NCBI GenBank assembly: GCA_949316495.1
Contig: OX439010.1
Coordinates: forward strand, 16,176,809 to 16,240,808
Direction: 5' to 3'
Source: Amphiduros pacificus
Taxonomy: Eukaryota > Annelida > Polychaeta > Phyllodocida > Hesionidae
DNA length: 64,000 bases
Shown here: positions 23,801 to 37,189 of the stretch, one piece after another
Numbering within the stretch: the stretch's first letter is position 1
How the letters are laid out: each line of letters opens with the position of its first letter
The notes under the pieces: model-generated
What the model saw: the letters and a program-made list of their open reading frames with translations, nothing else
What the model was told of the DNA's origin: nothing
The model's database searches: none
Translations under genes and position numbers: made by a program

Positions 23801-26423
23801 AATACAGGAACCAAGTAGTGCTCTGGACATGGCATCCCCTCAAATGAACACTGAAATAAAACAACACACAAAATACATCAGCTATTTTACATTAAAACGT
23901 GTTGGCCCTTAAGAGACTTTTTGGCCAACTTACTGCTAGTGCTTTCTTGACTTGAGTATGCCCCATTCAGTTCTTTTTAATCCTCCAGGCTGGTTCCATA
24001 CCAAATAGTTTCCTCAGGGATCATAAGGGAAAGATACATAAGGATTTATATACCTACATTGTACATCAATACTACATTAGCATTATGATCAAGATAGGGA
24101 TTAAGGTTTGAGGGTAGAAGTAAATATTGTTAAGCCCCAGAGAAATTTGGAAACATTTGATACATATCAGAACCCCAAAATTCAGCATTTTACCCCCCCC
24201 ACCCCCCCCCCCCCCCCCCCCACTGGTTCAACGCCAAATTGGACTTCCCTTTCAAAGTATGGTATTTTCTCTGAATGGAGTAAATATCATGCCCTGGGGT
24301 GATCTGTTATAGTCACAGTCAAAACAGAGGGAGTGATATTGTATTGAGTTGGAATTATGCTGAATGTTTTGATTGCCCTCTGTCTATAATGAACGCTTCC
24401 ATCATCTGGACATTGATGATGGAAGGAATAAAGAGGAATGTAGGAACGATAAAGAGGAAAAAGAGAAAGGAAAAAGAAGACAAATAAAAAAGCGGAGAAG
24501 GATGGGAAAGATGAGCATGAAGAGGAAGAAATGAGGGGAAAATAGGAAAGATAAGAGTACGATAGGAAACAAGAGGAAGGTTTGATAGGAGGGGAAGGAG
24601 GCAAAAAGAAGTGCTCGGTAGGAAAAAAGAGGACGGATTGATAGGAAGGGAAGGAGGCAAAAAGAAGATCATGATAGAAACAAGAGGAAGAATTGATAGG
24701 AGGGGAAGAAGGCAAAAAGAAGTGCTCGGTAGGAAACAAGAGGAAGGTTTGATAGGAGGGGGGAGGCAAAAAGAAGAGCATGATAGGAAACAAAAGGAAG
24801 AATTGATAGGAGGGGAAGGAGGCAAAAAGAAGAGCTCGGTAGGAAACAAGAGGAAGGTTTGAAAGGAGGGGGAGGCAAAAAGAAGAGCATGATAGGAAAC
24901 AAAAGGAAGAATTGATAGGAGGGGAAGGAGGCAAAAAGAAGAGCTCGGTAGGAAACAAGAGGAAGGTTTGAAAGGAAGGGAAGGAGGCAAAAAGAAGAGC
25001 ATGATAGGAAAAAATAGGAAGGTTTGATAGGAGGGGAAGGAGGCAAAAAGAAGAGCACGATAGGAAAAAAGAGGAAGAATTGATAGGAGGGGAAGGAGGC
25101 AAAAAGAAGAGCACGATAGGAAAAAAGAGGAAGAATTGATAGGAGGGGAAGGAGGCAAAAAGAAGAGCATGATAAGAAAAAAGGAAGTATTGGTAGGAGG
25201 GGAAGGAGGCAAAAAGAAGAGCATGATAAGAAAAAGGAAGTATTGGTAGGAGGGGAAGGAGCAAAAAGTTGACTGCAGAGGTAGTATTTAAATACCTGCA
25301 GAGGTAGTATTTAAATACCTGCAGAGTAATTAGTTCCAGCATAGAGAAAGTAGAAGGTATTTTCTCTATGGTTCCAGTACCTACTCGCCCTATATAGTGT
25401 ATTTATCTACTAAATGTTTTAAATTATCTATTTATACAGAGTTGTCAGAGCTGGAAATATATGAATTCTTTAGACAGAATAAATACGCTAAATGCTCAAG
25501 ATTGTATGGCCTCTTAAACCATGGACTAAATCATCTCTATTTAGTCCATGTTTTAACCAACTTACTCGCAGTTAATCTTCAAATTGTCAGTTAATTTCTT
25601 GATAAATATAAATCTTGAAATCGAGAGCTTTGTATTAATGAAAACTTAACAACTGAAACAGATTCTGTTTTGTTCTGACAGCAGTACTGATTGGTCATTT
25701 GTAAGACACCTGGCAGCTGACCTGGTTACAATGTATGGCCTGATGTTGGTCAATTCAGATTTGGCAATATTTTTGTGAACAAGGCAACTTGGGGAATTCC
25801 AAATTTAGAATGGTATCCAATATAGGGCAATTACTGCAGAGGTAGTAATTGAATGCTACCTCTGTATTTCAGAGTAGCATATTACTGTCGATGTAATGCA
25901 GAGTAATGTGAATATGAATTATTAATAAAATCTCACTTACCTCTAAGATCATATCACTTCTGTTTGGAGCATGTTTGTAATAGGTCTCCAAATCGAAATT
26001 GTCCATGAAAGTCTGATTTGCATAAATCGAGTCATTGAGACCGGATCCGGATGTGGATATTTTCACTGAGTTATGATTACAGATGGTTATCATAGGTAAA
26101 TGCAGCTTTCCCACATAACTGATATTCGTCAAAATCGAAACAGGCCATTCTAAATACACATTGATTTGAATAACAACCTGGTATAAAGCAAAAATGACTC
26201 CAAAACACAAGATGCTGCCCCAGAAAACTTTCCTCACTAAAGAATTTGCTGGGTGACACATGTGTGAGAGACCCATGACCTCCACCTGGTCCGGGAGGTC
26301 CTCGGAGAAAGCAGTCCAGCGCCTGTGACAAAGGCCCTCCTTCATATTGGTCTCTTGTGTCTTAGGCTCCCACACCGCTGAGGAACCAGGGTCTCCATGT
26401 TTCTCTCCAGAAAACTCAGCCAT
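17315..26423 (-). CDS. DEG/ENaC (ASIC-like) sodium channel subunit, five exons, 441 codons
   Basis: Exons in transcript order: 26423-25941, 23850-23766, 19705-19599, 18143-18045 and 17866-17315. All introns are GT-AG and all phases fit. Seen: a 65-residue cytoplasmic N-terminus; TM1 at about 66-88; LPMITICN at 109-116 (family FPAVTICN); CSFEGMPC near 162; DEYLSTSDIQGF; GFSVPTGYKTFI; a cysteine-rich domain with CKCRLLHMP; and TM2 with LLCDIGGALGLILGAGIISV then LELFD at about 405-428. Family knowledge: trimeric, amiloride-type Na+ channels of the plasma membrane, gated by protons, peptides or force. Odd points: the pre-TM1 HG motif reads MG (VMGLSH), the GAS/GSS selectivity track reads GAG, and the degenerin site is Cys. 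At 441 residues it is shorter than ASICs (~510). The start ATG has a good context (caaaATGG). The ligand cannot be predicted from sequence. Confidence 0.9.
18045..18143 (-). CDS. Channel exon 4 (99 bp)
   Basis: 33 codons, phase 0 both sides; acceptor tttttcttcag, donor gtagaa. Encodes the H-x-x-x-P-P segment and GFSVPTGYKTFIGIERTQ, the G-x-x-V-x-x-G-x-x-T-x-I motif of the family. Confidence 0.9.
18144..19598. other. Channel intron with a possible SINE remnant
   Basis: No exon seen. On the minus strand, around 19323-19310, ggatttgatcccc resembles a tRNA-like B box, followed by a ~150-bp body reaching about 19165. This is a weak SINE candidate. A (TTTG)n stretch lies at about 19066-19096. Confidence 0.35.
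19599..19705 (-). CDS. Channel exon 3 (107 bp)
   Basis: Completes a TAT codon from exon 2, then encodes GLDLKLHVQTDEYLSTSDIQ, matching the G-L-x-x-x-L-D/V-x-Q-x-D-E-Y-L block of ASICs. Donor gtaaaa. Confidence 0.88.
19793..20064. mobile_element. Palindromic MITE-like element with internal hairpin array
   Basis: Ends are perfect 24-bp inverted repeats (19793-19816 and 20041-20064, beginning AGTGTGAAGAAGCCACCCCT). Inside, a ~63-bp unit repeats at 19894, 19957 and 20021. One copy (19895-19930) folds as GAAGCCACTCCTC, a 10-base loop, then GAGGAGTGGCTTC. A partial outer copy lies at 19744-19770. No convincing target-site duplication was seen. It ends about 50 bp before the promoter-like motif of the transposase-like gene, so it could be that element's subterminal region. 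Confidence 0.65.
20112..20121 (+). promoter_or_regulatory. TATA-like motif of the transposase-like gene
   Basis: gaataaaagg lies about 120 bp before the ATG at 20233. A tcagtc initiator-like motif follows some 35 bp downstream. Inferred from sequence only. Confidence 0.35.
20233..20475 (+). CDS. N-terminal basic region of the transposase-like protein, ends at in-frame TGA
   Basis: 80 codons from aaaATGG to TGA at 20473-20475. The product is strongly basic and helical (AAEKQKRYRERKKAELGESV, then REKEREYQRRYRSAKKAA), like the lysine/arginine-rich heads of uncharacterised animal proteins that carry the HGKG-x-x-DG-x-GG-T-x-KR domain. The next reading frame (20482 onward) is in the same phase only six bases later. 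The TGA is therefore the sole interruption between two halves of what looks like one protein. It could be a real mutation, an allele, a sequencing error, or less likely a read-through site. No splice pair that removes it in frame was found. Confidence 0.6.
   Translation: MVLSAAEKQKRYRERKKAELGESVFKQKDCSRKRVVRERNVEAAREKEREYQRRYRSAKKAAQVVSPAVQDAAVPYTPSP
20482..22365 (+). CDS. DDE/D-type transposase-like protein (DNA transposon or domesticated copy), 627 codons
   Basis: A long intact frame within an intron of the channel, on the opposite strand to it. Seen: a zinc-binding-like C/H cluster (C137, C146, C148, H151, C180, C187, C192, C195, H198); then aspartates in RNase H-like contexts, D284 (LQMDFSENA), D364 (IFTDGAAQHFKQ) and D405 (HFFATSHGKGAVDGIGGTVK). 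The C-terminal part has an SH3- or chromo-like aromatic patch (GKWYGIYWEPTEYWYLGQAL). Family knowledge: the TDG-AQHFK and SHGKG-DG-GGTVKR blocks recur in multicopy uncharacterised invertebrate and fish proteins of transposon type. I cannot assign the superfamily with certainty. Terminal inverted repeats bounding the whole gene were not found. The intact frame argues for recent arrival or selection. Confidence 0.7.
   Translation: MPYSSTSSLNRAVKRAQSALPTSPRKRQKVVASLATSFITEADASDSKKSPVPPANKTPDSVRSRVQEFYLRSDIAWMAPGRKDSVTVVRNGEKVQEQQRYLQMTIAEAYALYSEEFPDDKIKLSSFKSLRPDVVLCKSDMPHNVCMCTYHENVNLLLQGMNHVPSLPANHKDLLDYITCDVNSEDCMFGRCDICKQHTSVDYVSTLVDEAQLGEDVKWYQWTRVEDGTTQKVQKSGSVYDALVALCDKLPAFRIHSFVKNTQAVYFKEMYTAPQPHHAVLQMDFSENASIIEQDEVQSGHWNHKQVTLYTAVAWTSEGPFSFCVTSDCLSHDKYAAATFTDTVIDSLQSKLSDELTDIDIFTDGAAQHFKQKFMFMYITDLLVSKGIRVNWHFFATSHGKGAVDGIGGTVKRAVFGMIKTRRAVIDNAKEYAECAGNVVKATTVVYVDNDTIEQKKPVLDVLWASVKAVPGTQGVNCVRTLEPGVVTVSSYSQKRGQVYHLVPQVVNIVPANPDNNSLNTGDSGVSVKVQGGKWYGIYWEPTEYWYLGQALRQDETDCAKWHFSFLQQTHQDVNRFKVVKDLACVSKDCVLVEVEAPAPTSSTRTGLLKLTDFDYSSVVREFTQLK
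22501..22506 (+). terminator. Polyadenylation signal AATAAA of the transposase-like gene
   Basis: AATAAA 135 bp past the stop codon, followed within 30 bp by a T-rich stretch (tcttcttgttattttt). Confidence 0.5.
22701..23102 (+). repeat. Four spaced copies of a GTCATTCCGTTAC motif
   Basis: Copies at 22701-22713, 22725-22737, 22911-22923 and 23090-23102 (the last with one change) sit in otherwise AT-rich DNA with no shared flanks. They could be binding sites or remnants of an element's subterminal repeats. Confidence 0.6.
23766..23850 (-). CDS. Channel exon 2 (85 bp)
   Basis: Acceptor ttttatttcag, donor gtaaga. Encodes CSFEGMPCPEHYLVPVLTDM then GICYSFNK, the conserved first cysteine pair and the (T)D-x-G-x-CY-x-FN signature of DEG/ENaC extracellular domains. 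Confidence 0.9.
24193..24221. repeat. Poly(C) tract
   Basis: About 28 C residues interrupted by a single A, in channel intron 1. The minus strand is G-rich and could form a quadruplex. Confidence 0.9.
24420..25265. repeat. Polypurine 56-bp minisatellite in channel intron 1, ~11-13 copies
   Basis: Units contain ggaggcaaaaagaagagcac, gataggaaa, gaggaagaattgatagga and ggggaa; the period is 56 bp with indels. The plus strand is almost pure purine over ~850 bp apart from a few T and C, so the transcribed (minus) strand is polypyrimidine. The long proline/leucine/serine minus-strand frame across it is a by-product. Confidence 0.93.
25273..25326. repeat. 23-bp duplication (ctgcagaggtagtatttaaa)
   Basis: Two full copies and the start of a third. 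A related palindromic form, gcagaggtag ... ctacctctg, appears at about 25833-25864 near the donor of channel exon 1. Confidence 0.8.
25941..26423 (-). CDS. Channel exon 1 (start codon, TM1)
   Basis: 161 codons from ATG at 26423 to the donor GTAAGT at 25940-25935. Contains the cytoplasmic N-terminus, TM1 (about residues 66-88) and the first extracellular strand with four or more N-x-S/T sites. Confidence 0.88.
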
Positions 26424-27272
<849 letters not shown>

Positions 27273-29600
27273 AAATGGCAGAAATCAATTTTATATCGTG
27301 TCAGATTAATATCATGGTATCTACTGTTTCTGACATAAAGTCCTGGAGCCTGACATAAAATTAGTCCTAATCTGGTTCACCTGTATTTTTTTCTCCTTTC
27401 AAGCATACCAGTATACCTATTCTCGAGTGAAAAAATATAGAAAAAGAATAATATCATTTTTTTTATTTAAGAAATTTAACTTCTTTCATGTCGCAAATTG
27501 AAGTGCTAGCTATAAATAAAATATCTGGGAATATCACATCATATTTGTATGTGAATTTTGAACTCGCAGTTATTCTTTAAGCAAATGTTGGGTTTATACC
27601 TAGTTCTGCTACTCTCCTTTGCATCGGGTTCAGTATATAGTATTGAAGAGGCCTAGTAAAGCTGGGTAAGTTCTGCCAGCAATGAGTTGAGTCTGGATTG
27701 GATGGAATGTAGCAGGATCACCGACAGACAACTGGACAGTTGGTGGACTGTCCATACATGTAATGCCCTACCCTCCAATAAGGTCTTATCTCTCATATCA
27801 GTCCCTACCGTCATTGGTCAAAAAGTGCGTCAAGATTGGATGCAAGTCTATTTTAAAAAATCAGGCTAGACAGCTAATCACAGGATAGGACCTGATGTTG
27901 GTCAATTCTCATTGCTGATAAATTTGTGGGCAAAACGAGAATTTATGTCTCAGAGAATGAACACCCACCCGTCTCTTTGAAACAAAAACAAAGTTTCCAC
28001 AACTAATCAGGTGTGTTGTCACGAGCACGAGGTTCTCTTGAATATTGGATATTTGATAATCTGCATGTATGGGAATTAGAAGGGACGAACCATATATTTT
28101 TCATAGGTGTGGGGGTGAAAAGTATTGCTAAGTCCCTTTGTCGAGAAACATATAAATTGAGATGAGCCTCGGCCAAGATTGGCTGAGTTTCAGCCCCTGG
28201 ATGATTGGCTTAGTTTCAGCCCCTGGATCACACTGTCCACCAGAGGCACACGCAAACTATTACCTCTGGCCAACCCAGATTAGTATTCATCCGGTCCTAC
28301 TTTTACTGGCCATGTGCTCAAGAACTGTCATTGTGTTGTAAATGTGATTGGCATGTTAACATCTCTTAATATCAAATATGAAGTTGCCTTGAGATGCATT
28401 AGAGTTCATTTCTTAACATTTGAACATTTTGTGTTGGTTAGTTTAACCAAAAGTATAATAGATTAAAAGAATTCAAATTATAAACAAAGCGGCCATCTTT
28501 GTTGTGGTTCCGCCTCATAACACCCCTAGAAAATGGCTCCTCCGATTGAGAAAGTAGTTTCAAGTTTTATTTCACTTAATAGTTGTTTCTATATGCACAA
28601 ACTTTTGTATTTAGGGTGAAATATATCATATTTTACCAATCTGAGTACAATCTAAGAAATAAAAATAATTAAGATGGACAGTTGCATGAAAATTGGTGGA
28701 TGTGCTGAGCCAGCACCAAAAGGCACCTTGTACAGAGGTGATAGGTTCACCAAGTCGCCCTCTGGTGGAGTTTGCCCCTGGATGGACCCTCACAGCATAA
28801 AAAGGTCCATTCGGGATGGTAACAGACAATGTCCAAACCACAGGGAATCTGAGAAGCTAAGACAGTGGGTGGGCAAAATTCTCACATGTGTGCTATTTCA
28901 AATCTCAATATGCTATACATCAACTATAATAAAAGAGACATGACTGATGCGGCTGACGTCAGTGTTATTAACATCATATGAACATTAGGCTTGTAGATAG
29001 CTCGTGGTTATGACCAAAACTTGCACAGACAGTATAAGGGAGCAATGCATAATTAAACATTTTTTGGGATTTAGTTGTTTCATATAAAGCTTCATTGTCA
29101 ATCCCTCTTCGCTCATCATAATACTCCAACAACATTGTGGATTATATCAATATTATATTTTTTAGTATCTTTGTAATTGCTTCATCTTACACGTCCTTCA
29201 AGTCGGGAGGATATTCTATATTTGTTGATATTCTCCTGGAAAACATCAAAAAAGGGGGAAAAAGAGAGAAAAAAAAGAATATAGAATATCTTGCCAACTT
29301 CACCTCACATCAAATGTGAGATTGGTATGTCACCGCAAGTTTTTATCTTGATAAAACCTCGTTTAGATTTTTTGCACAAGATTATCCGTACAGTGTATTT
29401 GCATAGTATGATTGAGGTTCTGTTTTGTTTTTTTTTTCTCCCGATTTACCAGTCGAGTACACACTAAGATAGATGAAGCTCATTATTTCCTGATCACAAT
29501 GACTTTCAGCTGATTAATTTCGTTTGGAAATGAACGAGACATGTGCATTAAAAAAGTTTGGTCAAAGCCAAATAACTGTTCCTAGTTCCCCACTGGTTCA
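27273..29600. other. Intergenic DNA, no gene recognised
   Basis: A 27-bp direct duplication occurs at about 28183-28232 (ttggcttagtttcagcccct). The string cctgatgttggtcaattc at about 27887 also occurs at 25740, perhaps an old dispersed repeat. No coding signal was seen. Confidence 0.5.
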
Positions 29601-29654
29601 ATGACTCAATTTATGCAAATCAGACTTTCATGGACAATTTCGATTTGGAGACCT
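29601..29654 (+). pseudogene. Inverted 54-bp copy of part of channel exon 1
   Basis: Bases 29601-29654 match the reverse complement of 25983-26036 at 53 of 54 positions, encoding the DSIYANQTFMDNFDLET segment. Similarity stops sharply on both sides, and no other channel exon was found nearby on this strand. It looks like a gene fragment carried by an inverted duplication rather than a second gene. Confidence 0.85.
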
Positions 29655-29911
29655 GTGATGGTGCCATGGTGCTGAACTGTTTCAAATGAAAGGTCATAAT
29701 AGACGACAAGTTTCTGATCAGTGCGGATGTGCGTGAAGCTCGTCCCATATTCACTTTCGTCCCACATTCGGTTTGTCAATTTATGGCCCGTATACCCATC
29801 AGACTGTAACAGGAAGGTTAAGGTCTTTCTGGTGTTTGGCTTTGTCTTTGTCTTTGCTTAACATTTCAAAGTTACTCTTTGGTAACATATGGTGAATTCC
29901 CCACATTGAGG

Positions 29912-31639
29912 AATACAAAGAAGGGCCCCACCAGTTTGCTCCATTCTTTACTTTTACCTCAGAATACAAAGAAGGGCCCCACCAGTTTGCTCCATTCTTT
30001 ACTTTTACCTCAGAATACAAAGAAGGGCCCCACCAGTTTGCTCCATTCTTTACTTTGACCTTAGAATACAAAGAAGGGCCCCACCAGTTTGCTCCATTCT
30101 TTACTTTTACCTCAGAATACAAAGAAGGGCCCCATCAGTTTGCTCCATTCTTTGTTTTTACCTCAGAATACAAAGAAGGGCCCCATCAGTTTGCTTCATT
30201 CTTTGCTTTTACCTTAGAATACAAAGAAGGGCCCCATCAGTTTGCTTCATTCTTTGCTTTTACCTCAGAATACAAAGAAGGGCCCTACCAGTTTGCTTCA
30301 TTCTTTGCTTTTACTTCAGTATACAAAGAAGGGCCCCATCAGTTTGCTCCATTCTTTGTTTTTCCCTCAGAATACAAAGAAGGGCCCCATCAGTTTGCTC
30401 CATTCTTTACTTTTACCTCAGAATACAAAGAAGGGCCCCATCAGTTTGCTCCATTCTTTGTTTTTACCTCAGAATACAAAGAAGGGCCCCATCAGTTTGC
30501 TTCATTCTTTGCTTTTACCTTAGAATACAAAGAAGGGCCCCATCAGTTTGCTTCATTCTTTGCTTTTACCTCAGAATACAAAGAAGGGCCCCATCAGTTT
30601 GCTCCATTCTTTACTTTTACCTCAGAATACAAAGAAGGGCCCCATCAGTTTGCTCCATTCTTTGCTTTTAACTCAGAATATAAAGAAGGGCCCCATCAGT
30701 TTGCTCCATTCTTTGCTTTTAACTCAGAATATAAAGAAGGGCCCCATCAGTTTGCTCCATTCTTTGCTTTTAACTCAGAATATAAAGAAGGGCCCCATCA
30801 GTTTACTCCATTCTTTGCTTTTAACTCAGAATATAAAGAAGGGCCCCATCAGTTTGCTCCATTCTTTACTTTTACCTCAGAATACAAAGAAGGGCCCATC
30901 AGTTTGCTCCATTCTTTGCTTTTACCTCAGAATACAAATAAGGGCCCCATCAGTTTGCTCCATTCTTTACTTTTACTTCAGTATACAAAGAAGGGCCCCA
31001 TCAGTTTGCTCCATTCTTTGCTTTTACCTCAGAATACAAAGAAGGGCCCCATCAGTTTGCTTCATTCTTCGCTTTTACCTCAGAATACAAATAAGGGCCC
31101 CACCAGTTTGCTCCACTCTTTGCTTTTACCTCAGAATACAAATAAGGGCCCCACCAGTTTGCTCCATTCTTTACTTTTACTTCAGTATACAAAGAAGGGC
31201 CCCATCAGTTTGCTTCATTCTTCGCTTTTACCTCAGAATACAAATAAGGGCCCCACCAGTTTGCTCCACTCTTTGCTTTTACCTCAGAATACAAAGAAGG
31301 GCCCCATCAGTTTACTCCATTCTTTGCTTTTACCTTAATACAAAGAAGGGCCCCACCAGTTTCCTCCATTCTTTACTTTTACCTCAGAATACAAAGAAGG
31401 GCCCCATCAGTTTACTCCATTCTTTGTTTTTACCTCAGAATACAAAGAAGGGCCCCACCAGTTTGTTCCATTCTTTGCTTTTACCTCAGAATATAAAGAA
31501 GGGCCCCATCAGTTTGCTTCATTCTTTGCTTTTACCTCAGAATACAAAGAAGGGCCCTATCAGTTTGCTTCATTCTTTGCTTTTACCTCAGAATACAAAG
31601 AAGGGCCCCACCAGTTTGCTCCATTCTTTGTTTTTACCT
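29912..31639. repeat. 51-bp minisatellite, about 34 copies
   Basis: Units read gaatacaaagaagggcccca, then tcagtttgctccattcttt and gcttttacctca. The period is 51 bp (17 codons), so several frames stay open on both strands. A one-base loss near 30893 and repeated taa triplets in later copies break the longest plus-strand frame, so coding is not supported. Each unit presents an acceptor-like ttttacctcag on the plus strand. Confidence 0.95.
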
Positions 31640-34512
<2,873 letters not shown>

Positions 34513-34517
34513 ATTGT

Positions 34518-34806
34518 ATGTTACGGAGCCACGTTATAAAAGTGATAGTTACGGAGCCACATGTTTAAAGTGGATTTATTCAGAAAACTCTCATCTGGCA
34601 TATATCCTCTTTTGACTGAAACAGTCACAGAAACATATTTTATTTACAACATGAATATGAATTAATTCTGTCCATTAATAAAATATATATACTTTGGTGG
34701 CTCCGTAACTCTTGATTTTTTAATATATATGTGGCTCCGTAACTTTTTTCAAGTACAGAGTGATAGTTACGGAGCCACTATCAAAAACAGGTAGTTACGG
34801 AGCCAC
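34518..34806. repeat. Nested inverted copies of GTGGCTCCGTAACT
   Basis: GTGGCTCCGTAACT at 34697-34710 and 34731-34744 is mirrored by AGTTACGGAGCCAC at 34765-34778 and 34793-34806, giving two nested 14-bp perfect hairpins. Two further copies in the AGTTACGGAGCC orientation lie at about 34520-34560. These are the simplest form of the motif that ends each 33-bp repeat. Confidence 0.85.
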
Positions 34807-34851
<45 letters not shown>

Positions 34852-34889
34852 GCTCCATAACTCTTTACATTTTAATTAATTTTAATGAT

Positions 34890-35113
34890 ATTGGTCCGTA
34901 ACTATCACTTTTCTAATATGAGATGGGTCCGTAACTATCACTTTTCTAATATGAGATGGGTCCGTAACTATCACTTTTCTAATATGAGATGGGTCCGTAA
35001 CTATCACTTTTCTAATATGAGATGGGTCCGTAACTATCACTTTTCTAATATGAGATGGGTACATAACTATCACTTTTCTAACATGAGATGGGTCCGTAAC
35101 TATCAATTATAGT

Positions 35114-35151
<38 letters not shown>

Positions 35152-35309
35152 GCTCCGTAACTCTTTACATTTTAATATACATTTAGCCAATTGGTTCATT
35201 TGGTCAATTGATTCCATTACCTAAATCTTGTTAATGTTCATTAATCCCACTTTTGATGGCCATTTTATTGTCTTACCCATACATATAGGGCCCATTACCC
35301 ATAAACCTA

Positions 35310-35341
<32 letters not shown>

Positions 35342-35490
35342 CGGCTCCGTAACTATCACTTTTCTAATATGAGATGGGTCCGTAACTATCACTTTTCTAA
35401 TATGAGATGGGTCCGTAACTATCACTTTTCTAATATGAGATGGGTCCGTACCCATCACTTTTCTAATATGTGATTGGTCCGTAACTATCA

Positions 35491-35524
<34 letters not shown>

Positions 35525-35673
35525 CGGCTCCGTAACTATCACTTTTCTAATATGAGATGGGTCCGTAACTATCACTTTTCTAATATGAGATGGGTCCGTA
35601 ACTATCACTTTTCTAATATGAGATGGGTCCGTAACCATCACTTTTCTAATATGTGATGGGTCCGTAACTATCA

Positions 35674-35709
<36 letters not shown>

Positions 35710-35969
35710 CGGCTCCGTAACTATCACTTTTCTAATATGAGATGGGTCCGTAACTATCACTTTTCTAATATGTGATGGGTCCGTAACTATCAATATATAT
35801 ATAAATATATATATATATATCGGCTCCGTAACTATCACTTTTCTAATATGAGATGGGTCCGTAACTATCACTTTTCTAATATGAGATGGGTCCGTAACTA
35901 TCACTTTTCTAATATGAGATGGGTCCGTAACCATCACTTTTCTAATATGTGATGGGTCCGTAACTATCA

Positions 35970-36001
<32 letters not shown>

Positions 36002-36084
36002 CGGCTCCGTAACTATCACTTTTCTAATATGAGATGGGTCCGTAACTATCACTTTTCTAATATGTGATGGGTCCGTAACTATCA

Positions 36085-36118
<34 letters not shown>

Positions 36119-36271
36119 CGGCTCCGCAACTATCACTTTTCTAATATGAGATGGGTCCGTAACTATCACTTTTCTAATATGAGATGGGTCCGTAACTATC
36201 ACTTTTCTAATATGAGATGGGTCCGTAACCATCACTTTTCTAATATGTGATGGGTCCGTAACTATCAATAT

Positions 36272-36317
<46 letters not shown>

Positions 36318-36701
36318 AATGTGGCTCCGTAACTCTTTACATTTTAATATACATTTAGCCAATTGGTTCATTTGGTCAATTGATTCCATTACCTAGATCT
36401 TGTTAATGTTCATTAATCCCCCACTTTTGATGGCCATTTTATTGTCTTACCCATACATATAGGGCCCATTACCCATAAAACTAACACACACATATATAAA
36501 TATAAATATATTGGCTCCATAACTACCACTTTTCTAATATGAGATGGGTCCGTAACTATCACTTTTCTTATATGAGATGGGTCCGTAACTATCACTTTTC
36601 AAATATGCGATGGGTCCGTAACTATCACTTTTCTAATACGAGATGGGTCCGTAACTATCACTTTTCTAATATGAGATGGGTCCGTAACTATCAATTATAG
36701 T

Positions 36702-36741
<40 letters not shown>

Positions 36742-36990
36742 GCTCCGTAACTCTTTACATTTTAATATACATTTAGCCAATTGGTTCATTTGGTCAATTG
36801 ATTCCACTACCTAAATCTTGTTAATGTTCATTAATCCCACTTTTGATGGCCATTTTATTGTCTTACCCATACATATAGGGCCCATTACCCATAAACCTAA
36901 CACACACACATATATATATATATCGGCTCCGTAACTATCACTTTTCTAATATGAGATGGGTCCGTAACTATCACTTTTCTAGTATGAGAA
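34890..36990 (+). repeat. 33-bp array family, left block (CCGTAAC orientation)
   Basis: Runs of 2-7 units reading gtccgtaactatcacttttc then taatatgagatgg. Each run opens with tatcggctccgtaac and closes with ctatcaatatatatat, so runs are separated by (TA)n. A ~200-bp non-repeat segment starting gtggctccgtaactctttac, with ttggttcatttggtcaattg inside, occurs three times (about 35139, 36320 and 36738). Confidence 0.93.
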
Positions 36991-37189
36991 GGTATCCGTA
37001 ACCATTAATTATAGTATGATTAACAAAAAGTAGTCAATGTAAATATAAATATATATGTAAATATAAATAATTTTATTGCTGACTTTTAGAAGTATATACA
37101 GATCAAAATTGATGGTAATCAGTTCTCTCTCTTTTTTTTATCATTAATATTTTTATTGTCATTTTTACATGATCTTAACAGTAACAACA

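Noticed and set aside
24287-25342. 351-codon minus-strand frame rich in F, P, S and L
   Set aside because: Product of the polypyrimidine strand of the 56-bp array. It has no domain and lies within the channel intron.
34890-36990. CRISPR-like look of regularly spaced 33-bp repeats
   Set aside because: There are no unique spacers between units, no cas genes, and the DNA is eukaryotic; this is a plain tandem array.
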